Below, piece by piece: positions 5,749 to 7,267 of a stretch of DNA of 7,267 bases. The stretch spans positions 1 to 7,267 of the forward strand of contig JAQBVZ010000033.1 of assembly GCA_027625205.1 (NCBI GenBank), written 5' to 3'. The notes under the pieces were generated by a model that worked only from the letters and a program-made list of their open reading frames with translations, made no database searches and was not told where the DNA came from. Within the stretch, counting starts at the first letter, position 1; each line of letters starts with the position of its first letter. Both the position numbers and the translations under genes were made by a program. This stretch comes from Chloroflexota bacterium. GTDB taxonomy: Bacteria; Chloroflexota; Dehalococcoidia; Lucifugimonadales; Australimonadaceae.

Positions 5749-6924
5749 TTAGGACTTGGCCTGGGCGCGCCGGCTGGCGCGAAGGAATGGAGGGAGGTCC
5801 AGGTCACTTTCATTACCAAGGGCCTCACGGAGAAAGTCAGAGATTGACTCGTCTCGCAAGGATGAGGTCTCAAGGATGGGGAGGTCAGTGGCAATGATGG
5901 TCACGCGGACCTCATCGTCCATCTTCAGGTCAGTAACCATCCCAAAGATGATGTTTGCCTCCGGGTCAACTGCCTTGCTGATGATGTCGGCTGCATCCTG
6001 CACCTCTTGCAAGGTAAGGTCACTGCCTCCGGTGATGTTGAAGAGCACCCGCCGTGCGCCTTCAATGCTGACGTCCAGCATAGGGCTGTTGATGGCCGCC
6101 CGGGCCGCTTCAACCGCGCGGTCCTCACCACGGCCTGTGCCAATGGCCATCCAAGCCGGGCCAGCGCCGCTCATGATGGTCTTGATGTCAGCGAAGTCCA
6201 GGTTGATCTCGCCGGGCACCGTGACCAGCTCCGCGATGGCCTGCACGCCCTGTCGCAGGACATCGTCAGCCATCTTGAAGGCGTTTGCAGCAGTCATCTT
6301 CTCGTCGCTCATGGTCAGCAGTCGGTCGTTGGGGATCACAATGAGTGTGTCCACCTTCTCTTTGAGGGCTTGAATGCCGTCTTCCGCCTGCTTGACTCTC
6401 TTGCGACCTTCAAAGGCGAAAGGCTTAGTGACCACCGCAATGGTCAGGGCGCCTGTCTCCTTTGCAATCTCCGCAACCACAGGTGCTGAGCCGGTGCCGG
6501 TGCCGCCGCCCATGCCAGCAGCAATAAACACCATGTCAGAACCACGCACAGCCTCATAGAGCTCTTCACGAGACTCTTCAGCGGAGTCCTTGCCCATCTC
6601 AGGGTTGCCACCCACGCCAAGTCCGCGGGTGAGCTTCTCACCAATGCGGATCTTCACGGGGATCTCACTGCGCATGAGGTGCTGAGCATCCGTGTTTACG
6701 GCCAGATACTCCACACCGGGGACCCGCTCACGGTACATGCGTGCGACTGCATTACAGCCGCCTCCGCCCGTGCCGATTACCTTGATCTGTGCCAGCCCGT
6801 CTGTGCTAATCGCGTATGCGTCGGCGTAACTAGTCCCTGCTGCCGGAGACGGAATCTTCGCGCTGGTCCCGGGGACATCTTCTTCAAACGGCTCGTCAAA
6901 TAACTGTCTTTCCATTGAATCCAT
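5749..6924 (-). CDS. ftsZ: Cell division protein FtsZ
   Basis: FtsZ is the tubulin-like GTPase that polymerises into the cytokinetic ring at midcell. The 391-residue product has the first nucleotide-binding loop [10 protein letters not shown] (51-60), the tubulin signature G-G-G-T-G-T-G-S (139-146) and the T7 catalytic loop N-L-D-F-A-D (241-246), with the D243 and D246 that drive GTP hydrolysis in the neighbouring subunit. The GTPase fold ends near V-T-I-I-A-T (341-346). A short linker of about 25 residues leads to the conserved C-terminal peptide D-L-D-L-P-P-F-L-R (374-382), which binds FtsA and other partners. The N-terminal extension before the fold is about 45 residues and acidic, longer than the roughly 10 of E. 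coli. The ATG at 6922-6924 is chosen for its GGAGGTGA; a longer frame from a TTG at 6999 lacks one. It follows ftsA by 152 bases. Confidence 0.97.
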   Translation of the reverse strand: MDSMERQLFDEPFEEDVPGTSAKIPSPAAGTSYADAYAISTDGLAQIKVIGTGGGGCNAVARMYRERVPGVEYLAVNTDAQHLMRSEIPVKIRIGEKLTRGLGVGGNPEMGKDSAEESREELYEAVRGSDMVFIAAGMGGGTGTGSAPVVAEIAKETGALTIAVVTKPFAFEGRKRVKQAEDGIQALKEKVDTLIVIPNDRLLTMSDEKMTAANAFKMADDVLRQGVQAIAELVTVPGEINLDFADIKTIMSGAGPAWMAIGTGRGEDRAVEAARAAINSPMLDVSIEGARRVLFNITGGSDLTLQEVQDAADIISKAVDPEANIIFGMVTDLKMDDEVRVTIIATDLPILETSSLRDESISDFLREALGNESDLDLPPFLRASRRAQAKS

Positions 6925-7076
6925 TGGCCTTTCACCTCCGTGGCGTTTGTAACCTTGGGCTCCCGTACGTGGCGCGTGCCGGGGCCTGCTGCTGAACAAC
7001 CTATGCTTTGTGACGCGGGCTGGCGGCCAGAGCGGGTTGTTTATTAAACACTGCGTTCATGTCCAATTCCGTTTCT
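6925..7076 (-). other. ftsA-ftsZ spacer with no clear promoter
   Basis: This 152-base leader holds an 11-base palindrome GTTTA-T-TAAAC (7039-7049), the ftsZ ribosome site, and a possible 19-codon open frame (7001-7060) beginning with ATG. TTGGAC and TTTAAT-like boxes occur near 7043-7066, but their 12-14 base spacing is too short for a standard promoter. There is no terminator, so ftsZ is probably transcribed at least partly from upstream of ftsA. Confidence 0.4.
6932..6939 (-). promoter_or_regulatory. Shine-Dalgarno that decides the ftsZ start
   Basis: GGAGGTGA on the minus strand lies seven bases before the ATG at 6922-6924. It rules out the 25-residue longer reading from the TTG at 6997-6999, whose added residues are basic and low in complexity and do not resemble FtsZ. 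Confidence 0.85.
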
Positions 7077-7267
7077 TCAGTTCGCTTGCGGGATTAGGGA
7101 TGACAACCATCCCTTTACTCGGTCCATGACCTGATGGCTGACGTTCACCTTGCCGCTGATGGGCTGATGGTGTTTGTTGCGGATGCCCCACAGAAGGAGG
7201 CCCACGCCGGTGGCAAATGTGGCGTTCTCCAATTCCTGGCGTAGGCCAAGGTTTGCTGACGGGGAGC
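7077..7267 (-). CDS. ftsA: Cell division protein FtsA, C-terminal end (cut by the right edge)
   Basis: The last 62 residues of an FtsA-like actin-fold protein are visible. They contain the conserved end of the ATPase domain, T-F-A-T-G-V-G-L-L-L-W-G (fragment residues 16-27; compare F-A-T-A-V-G-L-L-x-Y-G). After a polar linker of about 15 residues comes an amphipathic helix, V-M-D-R-V-K-G-W-L-S-S-L-I (46-58). This matches the membrane-targeting helix by which FtsA tethers FtsZ filaments to the inner face of the cytoplasmic membrane. The stop codon is TGA at 7077-7079. The position directly upstream of ftsZ on the same strand supports the call. The nucleotide-binding part lies outside the window. 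Confidence 0.9.
   Translation of the reverse strand, partial: SPSANLGLRQELENATFATGVGLLLWGIRNKHHQPISGKVNVSHQVMDRVKGWLSSLIPQAN

Noticed and set aside
5756..6373. 205-codon plus-strand open frame opposite ftsZ
   Set aside because: The composition is Ser/Arg/Met-rich as expected of an antisense frame of a GC-rich gene. FtsZ on the minus strand is certain.
1..7267. Mobile element, CRISPR array, tRNA or riboswitch
   Set aside because: I found no transposase, integrase, regular repeats, cloverleaf or conserved cobalamin-riboswitch sequence on either strand by eye. A covariance-model scan would be needed to exclude small RNAs fully.

Overview
The window looks like a chromosomal segment of a GC-rich, free-living bacterium. 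It carries mostly housekeeping genes with good Shine-Dalgarno sequences. The order ftsA-ftsZ-nrdR-nrdJ, with a B12-dependent (class II) ribonucleotide reductase, fits Chloroflexota, possibly Dehalococcoidia. That placement is inferred from gene order and protein character, not from a search. I see no insertion sequence, CRISPR array, tRNA, rRNA, prophage or plasmid marker.

Layout. 1-318 (minus) is the N-terminal third of a PdxA-family dehydrogenase that runs off the left edge. A 118-bp divergent spacer separates it from a plus-strand MFS exporter (437-1714, TTG start). 1715-1855 is a convergent spacer with a strong hairpin terminator. The rest is on the minus strand. Read in the direction of transcription from the right edge it holds: the C-terminus of FtsA (7077-7267), FtsZ (5749-6924), an intrinsic terminator (5684-5722), a 425-bp intergenic control region, NrdR (4715-5323), the class II ribonucleotide reductase NrdJ (2355-4637) and a small DUF5615/PIN-like protein (1856-2314).

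How the genes work together. FtsA and FtsZ start the division ring. NrdJ makes deoxyribonucleotides, and NrdR represses nrd genes when dATP is plentiful. The control region upstream of nrdR holds two NrdR-box-like sites whose centres are 31 bp apart, which is the usual NrdR operator arrangement. An autoregulated nrdR-nrdJ-orf152 operon is therefore likely. The PIN-like protein at its end is the least expected member. It has a strong ribosome binding site, no visible antitoxin partner, and an apparently incomplete set of acidic residues.

No clearly new system is visible. The points most worth a second look are the PIN-like gene attached to the nrd operon, the paired NrdR operator, the extended basic C-terminus of NrdR, the FtsZ with a long N-terminus and short linker, and cues for plus-strand transcription inside the nrdR upstream region.
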